Source of the DNA: CBDFGK01 sp965247075
GTDB lineage: Bacteria > Pseudomonadota > Gammaproteobacteria > Pseudomonadales > Halieaceae
Direction: 5' to 3'
DNA: 64,000 bases
Assembly (NCBI GenBank): GCA_965247075.1
Contig: CBDFGK010000003.1
Span: 2,046,001 to 2,110,000 of the forward strand
Shown here: positions 8,212 through 16,385 of the stretch, piece by piece
Position numbering within the stretch: the stretch's first letter is position 1
Layout: every line of letters begins with the position of its first letter
Notes under the pieces: generated by a model
The model's database searches: none
What the model was told of the DNA's origin: nothing
Seen by the model: the letters and a program-made list of their open reading frames with translations, nothing else
Translations under genes and position numbers: made by a program

Positions 8212-9564
8212 TTAGCCACGCAGGGACTGAGCAAAAATTAACAGGATAATCGACGGGCAGACAAAGCGTACATACCACGGCCATATACGCCAGAACAGGC
8301 CGTGTTCCGCATCGGGCTCGTTCTTGCGCAGCTCTTGCAGCATACTGTCGCGATGCCAGATCCAGCCGGCAAACACGCAGAACATGATACCCAGCAACGG
8401 TTGCGCATAGCGGGTGGTGGCAGCGACCACCAGCCCAAACAGACTGTCATAATTCAACAGCATAATCGTGCTGGCCGTAGCGACGATCCCGCCCGCCAGA
8501 AACACGGCCCGCTTGCGACTCAGGCCGTGATTTTCGATGGCGTAGGCAACCGGCACCTCCAGCATGGAAATCGACGAGGTGAGCGCGGCAATGGTCATCA
8601 GAGCAAAAAACATCAGGCTAACCAGCATGCCCATAATGCCCATGGTGTCGAACAGGGCGGGCAGCACCGTGAAGATCAGCGTGTCTTCATTGAGCAGGCC
8701 GCCATCGGCGGCAAAAATCTCCACGCCGTTGTGCAGGGCCACATACATGGCTGGCAAGATCAGGAAACCAGCGGATACGGCAATGAGAATATCGACCAGG
8801 GTAACCCAGCCACCCAGCACGGGTAGGTTGCCATCATCGGGGATGTAGGAGCCGTAGATCAACATGGTGCCCGCGCCCAGTGACAGCGAAAAGAAGGCCG
8901 CACCCAGGGCTTTAACGATTAGCTGTGGGTCCATCACGGCGCCAAAATCGGGTACCAGATAGATTCTCAGACCGTCCATGGCACCATCCAGGGTCAGCAC
9001 ATACACCACCATAAGAAGCAGGGCGACGATCAGCACCGGCATCAAACGGCTGGACCAGCGCTCGATACCCTCGTGCACACCCTCGGCAATGATACCGATG
9101 GTGAGCAGCATAAAGAGTAGCATTGAGCCAATATTGCGCACCGGGCCAAACTCTACAAACCAGTTGGCCAGTTCGGTAAGACCCACAATTTCTGCCAGTG
9201 AGCCACATAAATAGGTGATCATCCAGCCGGCCACGATGGCATAAAAGCTCAGAATGAAAGAGACGGTAACCAGGGCTGCCAGCCCGACCCCCGTGCCTAA
9301 CCGATAGCTTTTAGGCCCATTGGAAATTACCCGCAGTGCCTGCACCGCGTTGGCGTGGGCATGTCGGCCTATGATCAACTCGGCCATCAGCGCCGGGTAG
9401 GCCAGCACAAAGGCGAGCACCAGATAGACCAGCAAAAAGGCGCCGCCGCCATTACTGGCCGCCTGTGTGGGGAAACCCCATATATTACCGAGTCCCACGG
9501 CACTGCCGGCGGCAGCCATGATAAACCCGAAGCGTGAACTGAATTCCCCTCTGGAAGTGGCCAT
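8212..9564 (-). CDS. Sodium-dependent NSS-family (neurotransmitter:sodium symporter) transporter
   Basis: 450-residue membrane protein with about 11 hydrophobic segments. It opens with the NSS signature FSSRFGFIMAAAGSAVGLGNIWGFP; the unwound first helix holds the GSAVGLGN sodium/substrate site. It continues with GGGAFLLVYLV, and ends with a long cytoplasmic-tail-like segment. Bacterial members such as LeuT, MhsT and TnaT import amino acids or related amines using the sodium gradient. Sodium coupling fits a marine organism. It is the first gene of the minus-strand trio in the tRNA-Cys/tRNA-Leu gap, so it may supply the substrate of the downstream oxidoreductases; that link is inference. Confidence 0.9.
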   Translation of the reverse strand: MATSRGEFSSRFGFIMAAAGSAVGLGNIWGFPTQAASNGGGAFLLVYLVLAFVLAYPALMAELIIGRHAHANAVQALRVISNGPKSYRLGTGVGLAALVTVSFILSFYAIVAGWMITYLCGSLAEIVGLTELANWFVEFGPVRNIGSMLLFMLLTIGIIAEGVHEGIERWSSRLMPVLIVALLLMVVYVLTLDGAMDGLRIYLVPDFGAVMDPQLIVKALGAAFFSLSLGAGTMLIYGSYIPDDGNLPVLGGWVTLVDILIAVSAGFLILPAMYVALHNGVEIFAADGGLLNEDTLIFTVLPALFDTMGIMGMLVSLMFFALMTIAALTSSISMLEVPVAYAIENHGLSRKRAVFLAGGIVATASTIMLLNYDSLFGLVVAATTRYAQPLLGIMFCVFAGWIWHRDSMLQELRKNEPDAEHGLFWRIWPWYVRFVCPSIILLIFAQSLRG

Positions 9565-9755
9565 AATTATTATTCTCCCGTCGTTTGTGTGCAGTTTACC
9601 AGTAATTGTGCCAACTGTTTCACGCAGACGGCAGAATCTTTCGGCGTGGCGTAGCGGCCATGGCTGGGCCGCTGGAGGTATTCCCTAAACCCGTTCCAGC
9701 CGGTGCAGTGAACGATACCTCGTGATATGATGCCGCCGGTTTTACGCCTGCACAT

Positions 9756-9842
9756 GCCCGGGTGGTGAAATTGGTAGACACAGGAGACTTAAAATCTCCC
9801 GACGTAACAGTCGTGCCGGTTCAATTCCGGCCTCGGGCACCA
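9756..9842 (+). tRNA. leuZ: tRNA-Leu (TAA)
   Basis: An 87-base class II tRNA: acceptor GCCCGGG pairs with CTCGGGC, then A and encoded CCA. The anticodon stem GGAGA/TCTCC encloses CTTAAAA with anticodon TAA at 9790-9792. A long variable arm follows and the T-loop is GTTCAATTC. A TATGAT box at 9726-9731 followed by GCCGCCGG is a likely -10. In E. coli this tRNA directly follows cysT; here 4 kb intervenes. Confidence 0.95.
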
Positions 9843-9993
9843 ATAAAATCAATGCGTTTACATTACGAGAAAATTCTACCTGCGACCTCCGTTAATTACC
9901 GGGGCCATTGCCCGCGCTTGCGCGCGGTAACCTTGCGTTCGCTTGCGCCAGTATGTACTAAGCTGTGGTACTACATACGTGGAGAAATAGGTA

Positions 9994-11136
9994 ATGGCTC
10001 TCAAACGCGAATACAGCAGTGATCTCGAGTACCGCGGTGCCAGTCGGCATCTCCTGGTATTCCTCGACCGCACCTGGAATGACGAAAACGGCAAAGATGG
10101 TGACCGCGTTGTTACCAATATCTACAAACTGTTTTCGTCAATGTCCGGCAACCTCGACGATAGTGATGTGCCTTTCAAACGTGAGACGCAAAAACAGGTC
10201 GCTCTGTACTTTCGTGGCGTCGGCAACGATGAAGACCACAGTGCGGTGGGCACCTTTTACGAGGGAGTTTTCGGGGCGGGTGAGAAGCGTATTCGGGACA
10301 ACGCCTATTCGGAAGTTGTGCGGCACTATCGCAAGGGCGACAGGATTAGTATTTTCGGATTCAGTCGCGGCGCCGCCTGTGCGCGTTTACTGGCAGCAAA
10401 GATTCAAAAATATGGCATTACGCACAGCATCGAAGTGCGTGGCAAGGAGAGAGATGGCGAATTTTATTTTCTCAACTACAAGCACAAAAATCAGCAGAGC
10501 CTTAAGGTTGATATTGAGTTCCTGGGAATCTTCGACACGGTAGGCGCCTTTGGCATACCCATTAATTTACCGGGGCTGCCATTTCAGAAAATCAACCTGT
10601 TTAGAAATTTAAAGGTGGCTGCGAATGTTAAACAGACCGTGCACTGTGTGGCCATTGATGAAAGCCGGGAAGCCTTTATCCCAACACTGTGCAACCGGGC
10701 AAGCAATGTTGATGAAGTGTGGTTCGCCGGTGTCCATGCCGATGTTGGCGGCGGTTACCGCTTTGCCGAGTTAGGCAAAATCACCCTCAGCTATATGGTT
10801 TGCAAACTCAATCAGCATTTTCTGGATGCGCCAATCAAGTATCGTCCTGCCGCACTTGCCAGCCATACCAAATACTCGGTCGAAGATGAACAGATACGTA
10901 TGCACCACCATGGCGATGGCGTGAAGAGGGAGCCGCGCCACATTCATGTTTCATCACAAGGCAAAGTATCCTCCCAGCCGCCCAGAATTCACCACACGGT
11001 TCTCAAATTGATGGCCGCTAACGATGTTCGCTGCGCAGAGGAATTTGCCAGCTTTACATCCATTCTGCCGATTATCTATGGTCCTAAGAATCTTCAGGCA
11101 TTGGGGTCAATGTTGGAGGTGGTAGAGGATGGCTAG
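9994..11136 (+). CDS. DUF2235 (Tle1-like) alpha/beta-hydrolase
   Basis: 380-residue protein of the DUF2235 family, which includes type VI secretion phospholipase effectors (Tle1) and uncharacterised hydrolases. HLLVFLDRTWNDENG near residue 20 is the family opening. GFSRGAACAR near residue 122 carries the nucleophile Ser in GxSxG form. FDTVGAFG supplies a candidate Asp. EVWFAGVHADVGGGY holds the candidate His. There is no signal peptide or membrane segment. No VgrG, immunity or other T6SS gene is adjacent, so an effector role is not supported by context. Flanked by tRNA-Leu and dut, it may be an acquired gene downstream of a tRNA. Confidence 0.82.
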   Translation: MALKREYSSDLEYRGASRHLLVFLDRTWNDENGKDGDRVVTNIYKLFSSMSGNLDDSDVPFKRETQKQVALYFRGVGNDEDHSAVGTFYEGVFGAGEKRIRDNAYSEVVRHYRKGDRISIFGFSRGAACARLLAAKIQKYGITHSIEVRGKERDGEFYFLNYKHKNQQSLKVDIEFLGIFDTVGAFGIPINLPGLPFQKINLFRNLKVAANVKQTVHCVAIDESREAFIPTLCNRASNVDEVWFAGVHADVGGGYRFAELGKITLSYMVCKLNQHFLDAPIKYRPAALASHTKYSVEDEQIRMHHHGDGVKREPRHIHVSSQGKVSSQPPRIHHTVLKLMAANDVRCAEEFASFTSILPIIYGPKNLQALGSMLEVVEDG

Positions 11137-11153
11137 CCAATAATCCGCGCGCT

Positions 11154-11231
11154 CCAATGCCAGGAGTTACCGGCAGGCCAGGGCAACGGCTGCCGCGAAA
11201 GTAGCTGAGATCCAAAAGAGCCTGGCATTGG
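11154..11231. repeat. 11-bp perfect inverted repeat downstream of DUF2235 gene
   Basis: CCAATGCCAGG at 11154-11164 and CCTGGCATTGG at 11221-11231 are exact reverse complements 56 bases apart. No T tract follows, so this is not an obvious intrinsic terminator. It could be a small mobile-element remnant or an RNA structure. The rest of the gap up to 11345 holds only the probable dut promoter (TTGGCC with TATTAC). Confidence 0.5.
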
Positions 11232-11345
11232 GACGAGTATTGCGGGAGCAGCAATTACTTGCACTTTAGTAGCTAACGTACTGTTTGGCCAAGATTTTTA
11301 GGCTACTATTACTTTTTTTGTAACGTACCTGGAGTAGATACAACC

Positions 11346-11984
11346 TTGAACAAAGACGCACTACTGACCATGCTGGATATGCAAAACCGTATGAATGCTC
11401 GCGTTCATGAAAACTGGATTGGCCAACACTTCCAGTGGTACCGGGCGGTGTGGATCGAGTGTGGTGAACTGATGGATCACTTTGGTTATAAATGGTGGCA
11501 AAGGCAGCAGCCCGATCTGGCCCAGGTACAGCTCGAAGTGATCGACATCTGGCATTTTGGTATGAGCGCACTGTTCACCGAAGACGGGGACCTCGATTCA
11601 GTCGCGGACACTATTCTGGCGCAAGTGGAAAATCACCGGCCCACCGGTAACGGCGTGCGCGAAGCAACCGAAGCCCTGGCGCTGCACGCATTGGAATCAC
11701 AGAGTTTTTGTGCCGGTCGATTTACCGATGTAATAATGGCCGCCGGGCTGGATTTCGATGCGCTCTATCGGGTCTATGTCGGCAAGAGTGTTCTCAACTT
11801 CTTCCGCCAGGATCATGGCTACAAGGATGGTGGTTACGTTAAAAATTGGGCGGGTAGAGAGGACAATGAACACCTTGTTGAATTGGTGGCGGAATTGGAT
11901 AGCCACGATGCCCAATTTGCCAATGTGCTCTACCGGGCACTGCAACAACGCTATGCCGACGTGCTGAAACAAGCGCAGGGATAG
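11346..11984 (+). CDS. Dimeric (all-alpha) dUTP diphosphatase
   Basis: Hydrolyses dUTP to dUMP, keeping uracil out of DNA and feeding dTMP synthesis. The 212-residue product has WYRAVWIECGELMDHFGYKWW near residues 28-48 and LEVIDIWHF near residue 62. The acidic residues EC-x2-E and E-x2-D bind metal in the dUTPase_2/MazG-like all-alpha family. NFFRQDHGYKDGGY near residue 150 fits the nucleotide-binding region. The start is TTG at 11346 after GTACCTGGAGTAG. This family differs from the trimeric Dut of E. coli and occurs in some gammaproteobacteria and phages. Eleven bases separate it from the next gene, so they are probably co-transcribed. Confidence 0.85.
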   Translation: MNKDALLTMLDMQNRMNARVHENWIGQHFQWYRAVWIECGELMDHFGYKWWQRQQPDLAQVQLEVIDIWHFGMSALFTEDGDLDSVADTILAQVENHRPTGNGVREATEALALHALESQSFCAGRFTDVIMAAGLDFDALYRVYVGKSVLNFFRQDHGYKDGGYVKNWAGREDNEHLVELVAELDSHDAQFANVLYRALQQRYADVLKQAQG

Positions 11985-11995
11985 GTTCACGACCC

Positions 11996-12883
11996 ATGGC
12001 AGACGAAGCTGACAGGATTTCGACCACGGCGCTGGCGCGCAAGCTGGGTATTCCTGCCCAGCAATTGTTTGTCACCCTGCGGGATTACGGCTGGATACAA
12101 CGCCATGAAGACAATTGGTTGCTCACCGGCAAGGGTGAGTTTGAGGGCGGCAACTACGTTGAGAGTCGGCGCTATGGGCGCTACATCGTCTGGCCAGCGA
12201 GCCTTGAAAATCACCAATTGCTAACCGCCATTGAATCGAATCAACGCATCACTGCGGCCGGCATGCGCCACTACTTCCCCATGCTACACCCTCGCCGGCT
12301 CAATCGAGCGTTGGCAGAACTGGGCCTGCAGGCGCACAGTGTACTGGGCTGGGAGCTGACTGAGCAGGGCCGCAAGTTGGGCGGGCAGCAGGAAGAGAGC
12401 GACAATAGCGGTGCCTTCTACGTTACCTGGCCGCATGAAATTGTCGATCATCCGGTGATTCACCGAGAGTTGATGGAGCAGTCCGATAGCGGAGCACCCG
12501 GCCCCACAGCCGACGCTCAGGAAGATGATTTGTTTGCGAACCTTGGTAGTACGCAACTGGTCGGTATCGATGGTCACGCGCTGGAGACGATGCTGGAATT
12601 GCAGACCTGCAACTGGTTGTACCTGGCGCAGTTGGCGCATGCCCATCAGCGCGCACTGCCGGTAGAAGAAGTCTTGTATGCCGATTTTTACCTGCCTGTT
12701 GCTCGGGTTTATGTCGAGTGCTGGCAAGAGGAAGAACCGGTGGAGCGGCTCAGCCTGAAGCTCAAGAAGCAGGACGTCTACAGTGATATGGGCTTGCGCG
12801 TGGTCGACATTAAAGAGCGTGACGGCGATAGACTGGATGAGGTCCTGGGCCGCCCGCTAATGGTATTTGGTATCCGGGTGTAG
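11996..12883 (+). CDS. Helix-turn-helix domain protein of unknown function
   Basis: 295-residue protein. Residues 8-75 (ISTTALARKLGIPAQQLF ... GWIQR, then LLTGKGEFEGG and YIVWP) resemble the winged-helix region of KilA-C/antirepressor-like domains, so DNA binding is plausible. The remainder (about 75-295) shows no family I recognise. One stretch, ALETMLELQTCNWLYLAQLAHAHQRA, could form long helices. Genes with the same N-terminal pattern occur in other marine gammaproteobacteria and pseudomonads, in my recollection, without firm function. It follows dut closely and ends three bases before the convergent trmA. Confidence 0.55.
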   Translation: MADEADRISTTALARKLGIPAQQLFVTLRDYGWIQRHEDNWLLTGKGEFEGGNYVESRRYGRYIVWPASLENHQLLTAIESNQRITAAGMRHYFPMLHPRRLNRALAELGLQAHSVLGWELTEQGRKLGGQQEESDNSGAFYVTWPHEIVDHPVIHRELMEQSDSGAPGPTADAQEDDLFANLGSTQLVGIDGHALETMLELQTCNWLYLAQLAHAHQRALPVEEVLYADFYLPVARVYVECWQEEEPVERLSLKLKKQDVYSDMGLRVVDIKERDGDRLDEVLGRPLMVFGIRV

Positions 12884-12885
12884 TT

Positions 12886-13986
12886 TCAATCCCGGCGCCG
12901 CACCAGCAAGGCGCCGCACTCCATATGATCCGTATAGGGAAACTGGTCAAACAACGCCAGTGATTTTATAACGTGGGTTTTACGCATGTCTGCCAGGTTT
13001 TCCACCTGGGTTTGCGGATTGCATGAGATATAAATAATGTGGTCGAATTCGCAGACCAATTGCGTGGTAGCTGCGTCCAGACCGGCCCGTGGCGGGTCGA
13101 CAAGGACAGTGCTAAAGCGGTAGTCCTGCAGGGGCTTTGGCAGGGCCTGCAGGCGCCGGAATTCTCTGGCGCCGGCCAATGCTTCGGTGACCTCTGCGGC
13201 AGACAGCCGGGCCAGTTCGAGATTGTTTATCCGGTTGATATTCCGGTTGTGCAGCGCTGCCCGAATAGAGATCTTTGACACCTCGGTGGCCAGTACTGAA
13301 TTGAAGTGCCTGGCCAAGGGCAGGGTAAAATTGCCGTTGCCACAATACAACTCCAGTAAATCACCGGGTAGCTGCTGGGCGTGGTGGCAGGCCCAATCAA
13401 TCATCTTGCAGTTGACCTGCGCGTTGGGCTGGGTGAAACCCTGTTCATACTGGCGATAGCGAAAGGTGGCGTCACTGAGCTGCAATGCCTCTTCTACATA
13501 GTCATTGGAAAGGGTGATTTTTTGCTTGCGGGAGCGGCCCACCACGCGCGCATTAAGGGTGACCTCCAACAACAGTGCCGCTCGCTGCCAGTGTTCATCC
13601 AGTGGGCGATGGTAGATCAGTGTGATTAACAGTTCACCACTGAGCGTGGACAAAAATTGCACCTGAAACAGTCTTTCTCGCAGGCAGGTGCTTGCCAGTA
13701 ATTCATCGCGCAGGGCGGGCATGGCAGACTGAATGCGCTGGCCGGCGATTGGGAAGCTATCAATACGGTACGGTGTTTTTGGATCGCCTGGCCTGAACAT
13801 GGCGTAGCACAGGTCGTCGCCTTCATGCCATACGCGAAACTCAGCGCGCATGCGATAACCCAGTCGCTCAGATTCAAATACCTGTGCGGCAGGAGCTGCT
13901 AACTGTTGGTACAGCGCCTCAACATTGGCGGCTTTTTGGGTCAACAATTGCGGGTATTGATCCGCATTGATGTTGCTCAGCGGCAT
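12886..13986 (-). CDS. trmA: tRNA (uracil-5-)-methyltransferase TrmA
   Basis: Methylates U54 in the T-loop of tRNAs using S-adenosylmethionine. The 366-residue product has exactly the length of E. coli TrmA. It shows the SAM-binding LLELYCGNGNFTLPLA near residue 210, VDPPRAGLD near 295, the nucleophile loop IIYISCNPQT near 320, and a C-terminal DQFPYTDHMECGALL with the catalytic Glu. The start ATG at 13986 (MPLSNINADQY) is chosen by family length; the frame stays open upstream to 14142 inside trpD2. It overlaps the trpD2 3' end by 10 bases. Confidence 0.95.
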   Translation of the reverse strand: MPLSNINADQYPQLLTQKAANVEALYQQLAAPAAQVFESERLGYRMRAEFRVWHEGDDLCYAMFRPGDPKTPYRIDSFPIAGQRIQSAMPALRDELLASTCLRERLFQVQFLSTLSGELLITLIYHRPLDEHWQRAALLLEVTLNARVVGRSRKQKITLSNDYVEEALQLSDATFRYRQYEQGFTQPNAQVNCKMIDWACHHAQQLPGDLLELYCGNGNFTLPLARHFNSVLATEVSKISIRAALHNRNINRINNLELARLSAAEVTEALAGAREFRRLQALPKPLQDYRFSTVLVDPPRAGLDAATTQLVCEFDHIIYISCNPQTQVENLADMRKTHVIKSLALFDQFPYTDHMECGALLVRRRD

Positions 13987-14981
13987 ACGGGTAAGCTGCT
14001 CCTGTCCCGTTGTTGCCACCAGCGCTGTGCGAGCCGGCCAGCTGGCTCGATATTTGCCGCTCGCCGCAACAGCAACAGAATGCCGGCCGTGGTCTCCAGC
14101 ACGGCGAGGGCGCCGTAACTGTCGTCCCGCTCGCCGCGCCACAGTGCCAGCAGGGCCTGGGCTGAAAGCTCAGTTTGCGGCGGGGGTTTGGCATCCAGAC
14201 AACGTGGCCAGTCCAGTTGTTGCAGCGTGCCTTCTCGCAACAGCGTGCAGCGGGTATTGGCATGGGGTTTGATTTCAACTTCACCGCCTTCACCCCTGAA
14301 GACCAGCGAGTGTGGCTGGCCCAGCAGTTGATCTGCGCGGGCGTGTAGAGCAGCGTAGGCCGGGTGAAATACACTTTGAACACTGTGTGGCGCCAGCGCG
14401 GGATTGAGTAGTCGCACCAGGGTGTTTACGGGTGACCGCAGGCCCAGCAAGTGTTTCAGTTGAATGATGTTGTGCAGTGGCAGGCAGAAGTTTCGCAGCG
14501 GCAGGTAGGCGAAACCAACGGCATCAATATGTTGCCGGGCCTGCGCCAGGCTGTCGGCCGCCGTGATGCCCAACTGATTCAGGCAGGCTTCCGAATAGAC
14601 ACGCCCAGCCGTGTGGCCATCGCTACCGTGCATAAGAATACGCACGCCGTTGGCGGCCAGCAGCAGGGCGCTCAATAAATACCAGGGCTGTTGATTTTTT
14701 TTGCCGGCGTAGCTGGGCCAGTCCAGATCAATCGAGGATGCCGTCGGCTGCGTGCTCATAGTGTCACGGCAGGCGCCGACGAAACCGGCAAGTTCGTCCG
14801 GGGTTTCTTCCTTGACGCGCAACAGCATGAGAAAGGCCCCCAGTTGTAAGGGCTCCACCCGATCTTCAAGAATCATGCTGAAGGCGCTGCGAGCTTCTTC
14901 CCGGGACAGCGAGCGGCTGCCTGATTTGCCTTTGCCGAGAATGCGCACATAGCGCGCGAAGGCATGCTCAGCGGGGGTCAC
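13977..14981 (-). CDS. TrpD2/YbiB-type glycosyl-transferase-fold protein
   Basis: 334-residue protein resembling anthranilate phosphoribosyltransferase. The N-terminal helical domain has SLSREEARSAFSMILEDRVEPLQLGAFL, and the central domain has MHGSDGHTAGRVYSEACLNQLG in place of the TrpD catalytic GTGGD-type loop. Proteins like E. coli YbiB (TrpD2) keep the fold but bind nucleic acid rather than acting in tryptophan synthesis. No other trp genes are nearby. It follows tusE with a four-base overlap; as I recall, a gene of this kind follows tusE in Pseudomonas too, which supports TrpD2 over TrpD. Confidence 0.8.
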   Translation of the reverse strand: MTPAEHAFARYVRILGKGKSGSRSLSREEARSAFSMILEDRVEPLQLGAFLMLLRVKEETPDELAGFVGACRDTMSTQPTASSIDLDWPSYAGKKNQQPWYLLSALLLAANGVRILMHGSDGHTAGRVYSEACLNQLGITAADSLAQARQHIDAVGFAYLPLRNFCLPLHNIIQLKHLLGLRSPVNTLVRLLNPALAPHSVQSVFHPAYAALHARADQLLGQPHSLVFRGEGGEVEIKPHANTRCTLLREGTLQQLDWPRCLDAKPPPQTELSAQALLALWRGERDDSYGALAVLETTAGILLLLRRAANIEPAGRLAQRWWQQRDRSSLPVCR

Positions 14982-15310
14982 AAGCAGTTTTCCGGTTTTG
15001 GCAGACCGGCAATTTTACTGCCAATTTTGGCCGGGCTGCCCGGGAATAATGACATCAGGTAAATGCTGCGCCCCTTGTCTACGCCCAATTCCTGCTTGGT
15101 AAACTTCGTCAGGGCGCGATTGGCAGGTGAAGCTTCAAAGCACTGATAATAGTCGCGCAACAATTCGATAATTTCCCAGTGTGCGGCAGTTAAGCTAATG
15201 CCTTCCGCCTGGGCAATTTGTTCTGCCACGGCGGGCGTCCAGTCGTTCAGCTCACGGATAAAACCCTCTTTATCGAACACGGTCAGTACCAGCTCTGGAC
15301 CGCGTGGCAC
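14978..15310 (-). CDS. tusE: Sulfur relay protein TusE (DsrC family)
   Basis: Last carrier in the Tus persulfide relay that passes sulfur from TusBCD to MnmA for 2-thiouridine at tRNA wobble positions. The 110-residue product has the DsrC-fold core (AHWEIIELLRDYY, then RALTKF). It ends in LPKPENCL, whose penultimate Cys is the persulfide-carrying residue; DsrC of sulfite reducers has a second Cys upstream, absent here, so this is the TusE type. Its start overlaps tusB by 28 bases. GTG or other starts slightly inside cannot be excluded. Confidence 0.92.
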   Translation of the reverse strand: MPRGPELVLTVFDKEGFIRELNDWTPAVAEQIAQAEGISLTAAHWEIIELLRDYYQCFEASPANRALTKFTKQELGVDKGRSIYLMSLFPGSPAKIGSKIAGLPKPENCL

Positions 15311-15564
15311 TCGACACTAAGCTGTACAAAGCCGCTGTAGTCCACCAGTTCAATGGCAGGGTCCAATAAGTTCTGCAAGCCCCTGGCCGCTACGTCTTCA
15401 ATCAATGCGTAGCAACGAATATCACTGCTGTCGACCAGTTGTGCCAGCGCGGCATAAACCCCATCTTCAAGCAGTAAGATATGGCTGCCGGGGAGGGCGC
15501 TGCGCAGGGCGCTAGCCAGTGCGCTGCTGTTGGCGGGGCTCTTGCTGACGGTGTGTAATAGCAT
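15283..15564 (-). CDS. tusB: Sulfur relay protein TusB (DsrH family)
   Basis: 93-residue DsrH-family subunit of the TusBCD hexamer. MLLHTVSKSP at the start and ILLLEDGVYAAL in the middle are typical. The gene follows tusC immediately (stop and start adjacent) and overlaps tusE, so order tusD-tusC-tusB-tusE is complete. The subunit itself is structural in the relay; it carries no obvious active Cys apart from one near the middle (IRCYALIEDV). Confidence 0.9.
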   Translation of the reverse strand: MLLHTVSKSPANSSALASALRSALPGSHILLLEDGVYAALAQLVDSSDIRCYALIEDVAARGLQNLLDPAIELVDYSGFVQLSVECHAVQSWY

Positions 15565-15933
15565 CTAGAAACCCAGCACCTGATCAAAACTATCCAGGAA
15601 AGCGGGTAGCTGCTGTGCACAGAGCAGTTCAATAGTCCCATCAAGCTGCTCGGGCTGCAGTTGTCGTTGCTGCAACGATGCCGCGTCGACGTGAAATGTT
15701 TCCAGGTCGTACAGGGGCATGGAGCGCAGGACGCTCAACATGTTCCTGGCGGCCAGTTGGGCAGGTTCCTGACCAGGTAATAATTGCCAGACACCGTCGT
15801 CCATAAATAGCAGTTGCACGTCTTGCTCAAAAGCAGCCGCCGCCAGGGCTACATCCAGGCCGGCGCGGGCTAATGGATCGCCATAGGGTGCGCGGCGCAG
15901 TACCAGTAAAAGCCTTTTTCCGGGGCTACTCAT
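15565..15933 (-). CDS. tusC: Sulfur relay protein TusC (DsrF family)
   Basis: 122-residue DsrF-family subunit of TusBCD. It opens KRLLLVLRRAPYGDPLARAGLDVALAAAAFEQ, followed by VQLLFMDDGVWQLL, the DsrE/F-like fold pattern. One base separates its start from the tusD stop. The whole tus cluster lies between trpD2 and yccA, an arrangement I recall from Pseudomonas. Confidence 0.9.
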   Translation of the reverse strand: MSSPGKRLLLVLRRAPYGDPLARAGLDVALAAAAFEQDVQLLFMDDGVWQLLPGQEPAQLAARNMLSVLRSMPLYDLETFHVDAASLQQRQLQPEQLDGTIELLCAQQLPAFLDSFDQVLGF

Positions 15934-15934
15934 T

Positions 15935-16327
15935 TCAATTACCGAAGGTCAGCAAACGGTCGCTGACGGCACTGGCGTCGATGAGTTGACCCAATCCCGA
16001 CAGGGTAAAGGCCGGATGTATGCCGGCGGCTGTTCGCTCATGCCGGCTCGCTTCCGCTTCATCCAGCAGACCGCGTTTTACCGCCGACGCGATGCATAGT
16101 ACCAACTCGGTATTTTGCTCGGCGGCGAGGTCCGCCCAGCGCTGCACGCGGTCGACCTCACCCTGGGGTGTAACAGATAAACTGCTGCCCTGGTAAATGC
16201 CGTCGTGGTAGAAAAATACCCGGTACAGTTGGTGACCGCTATCGAGCACAGCGCGGGCGAACTGCCAGGCGCTGTCGCCACTTTGGGTGGAATTGGGGGA
16301 ACCGAGCACCAGCAGGGAAAATTTCAT
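15935..16327 (-). CDS. tusD: Sulfur relay protein TusD (DsrE family)
   Basis: 130-residue catalytic subunit of TusBCD. The N terminus MKFSLLVLGSPNSTQSGDSAWQFA and VFFYHDGIYQG match DsrE/TusD. ELVLCIASAVKRG near residue 78 holds the Cys that accepts persulfide sulfur from TusA. It is the first gene of the minus-strand tus operon. A terminator lies only a few bases before its start, so it is probably transcribed from its own promoter within or near that interval, or by read-through from yccA. Confidence 0.92.
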   Translation of the reverse strand: MKFSLLVLGSPNSTQSGDSAWQFARAVLDSGHQLYRVFFYHDGIYQGSSLSVTPQGEVDRVQRWADLAAEQNTELVLCIASAVKRGLLDEAEASRHERTAAGIHPAFTLSGLGQLIDASAVSDRLLTFGN

Positions 16328-16330
16328 GAT

Positions 16331-16364
16331 TCACAAACAAAAAGGCCCCGGCGTTGCCGGGGCC
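16331..16364 (-). terminator. Rho-independent terminator after yccA
   Basis: Nine-base perfect stem GGCCCCGGC/GCCGGGGCC (16344-16352 and 16356-16364) with a three-base loop, followed on the minus strand by TTTTTGTTTGT. It separates yccA from the tus operon. Confidence 0.88.
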
Positions 16365-16385
16365 CTACTATTCGTATGGTCCTGC

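Noticed and set aside
9994..11136. Type VI secretion effector locus
   Set aside because: No VgrG, Hcp, PAAR or immunity gene is adjacent; only the hydrolase family is shared.
13977..14981. Calling this gene trpD (tryptophan biosynthesis)
   Set aside because: The catalytic GTGGD-type loop is not present, no trp genes are nearby, and the place beside tusE fits TrpD2/YbiB-like proteins.
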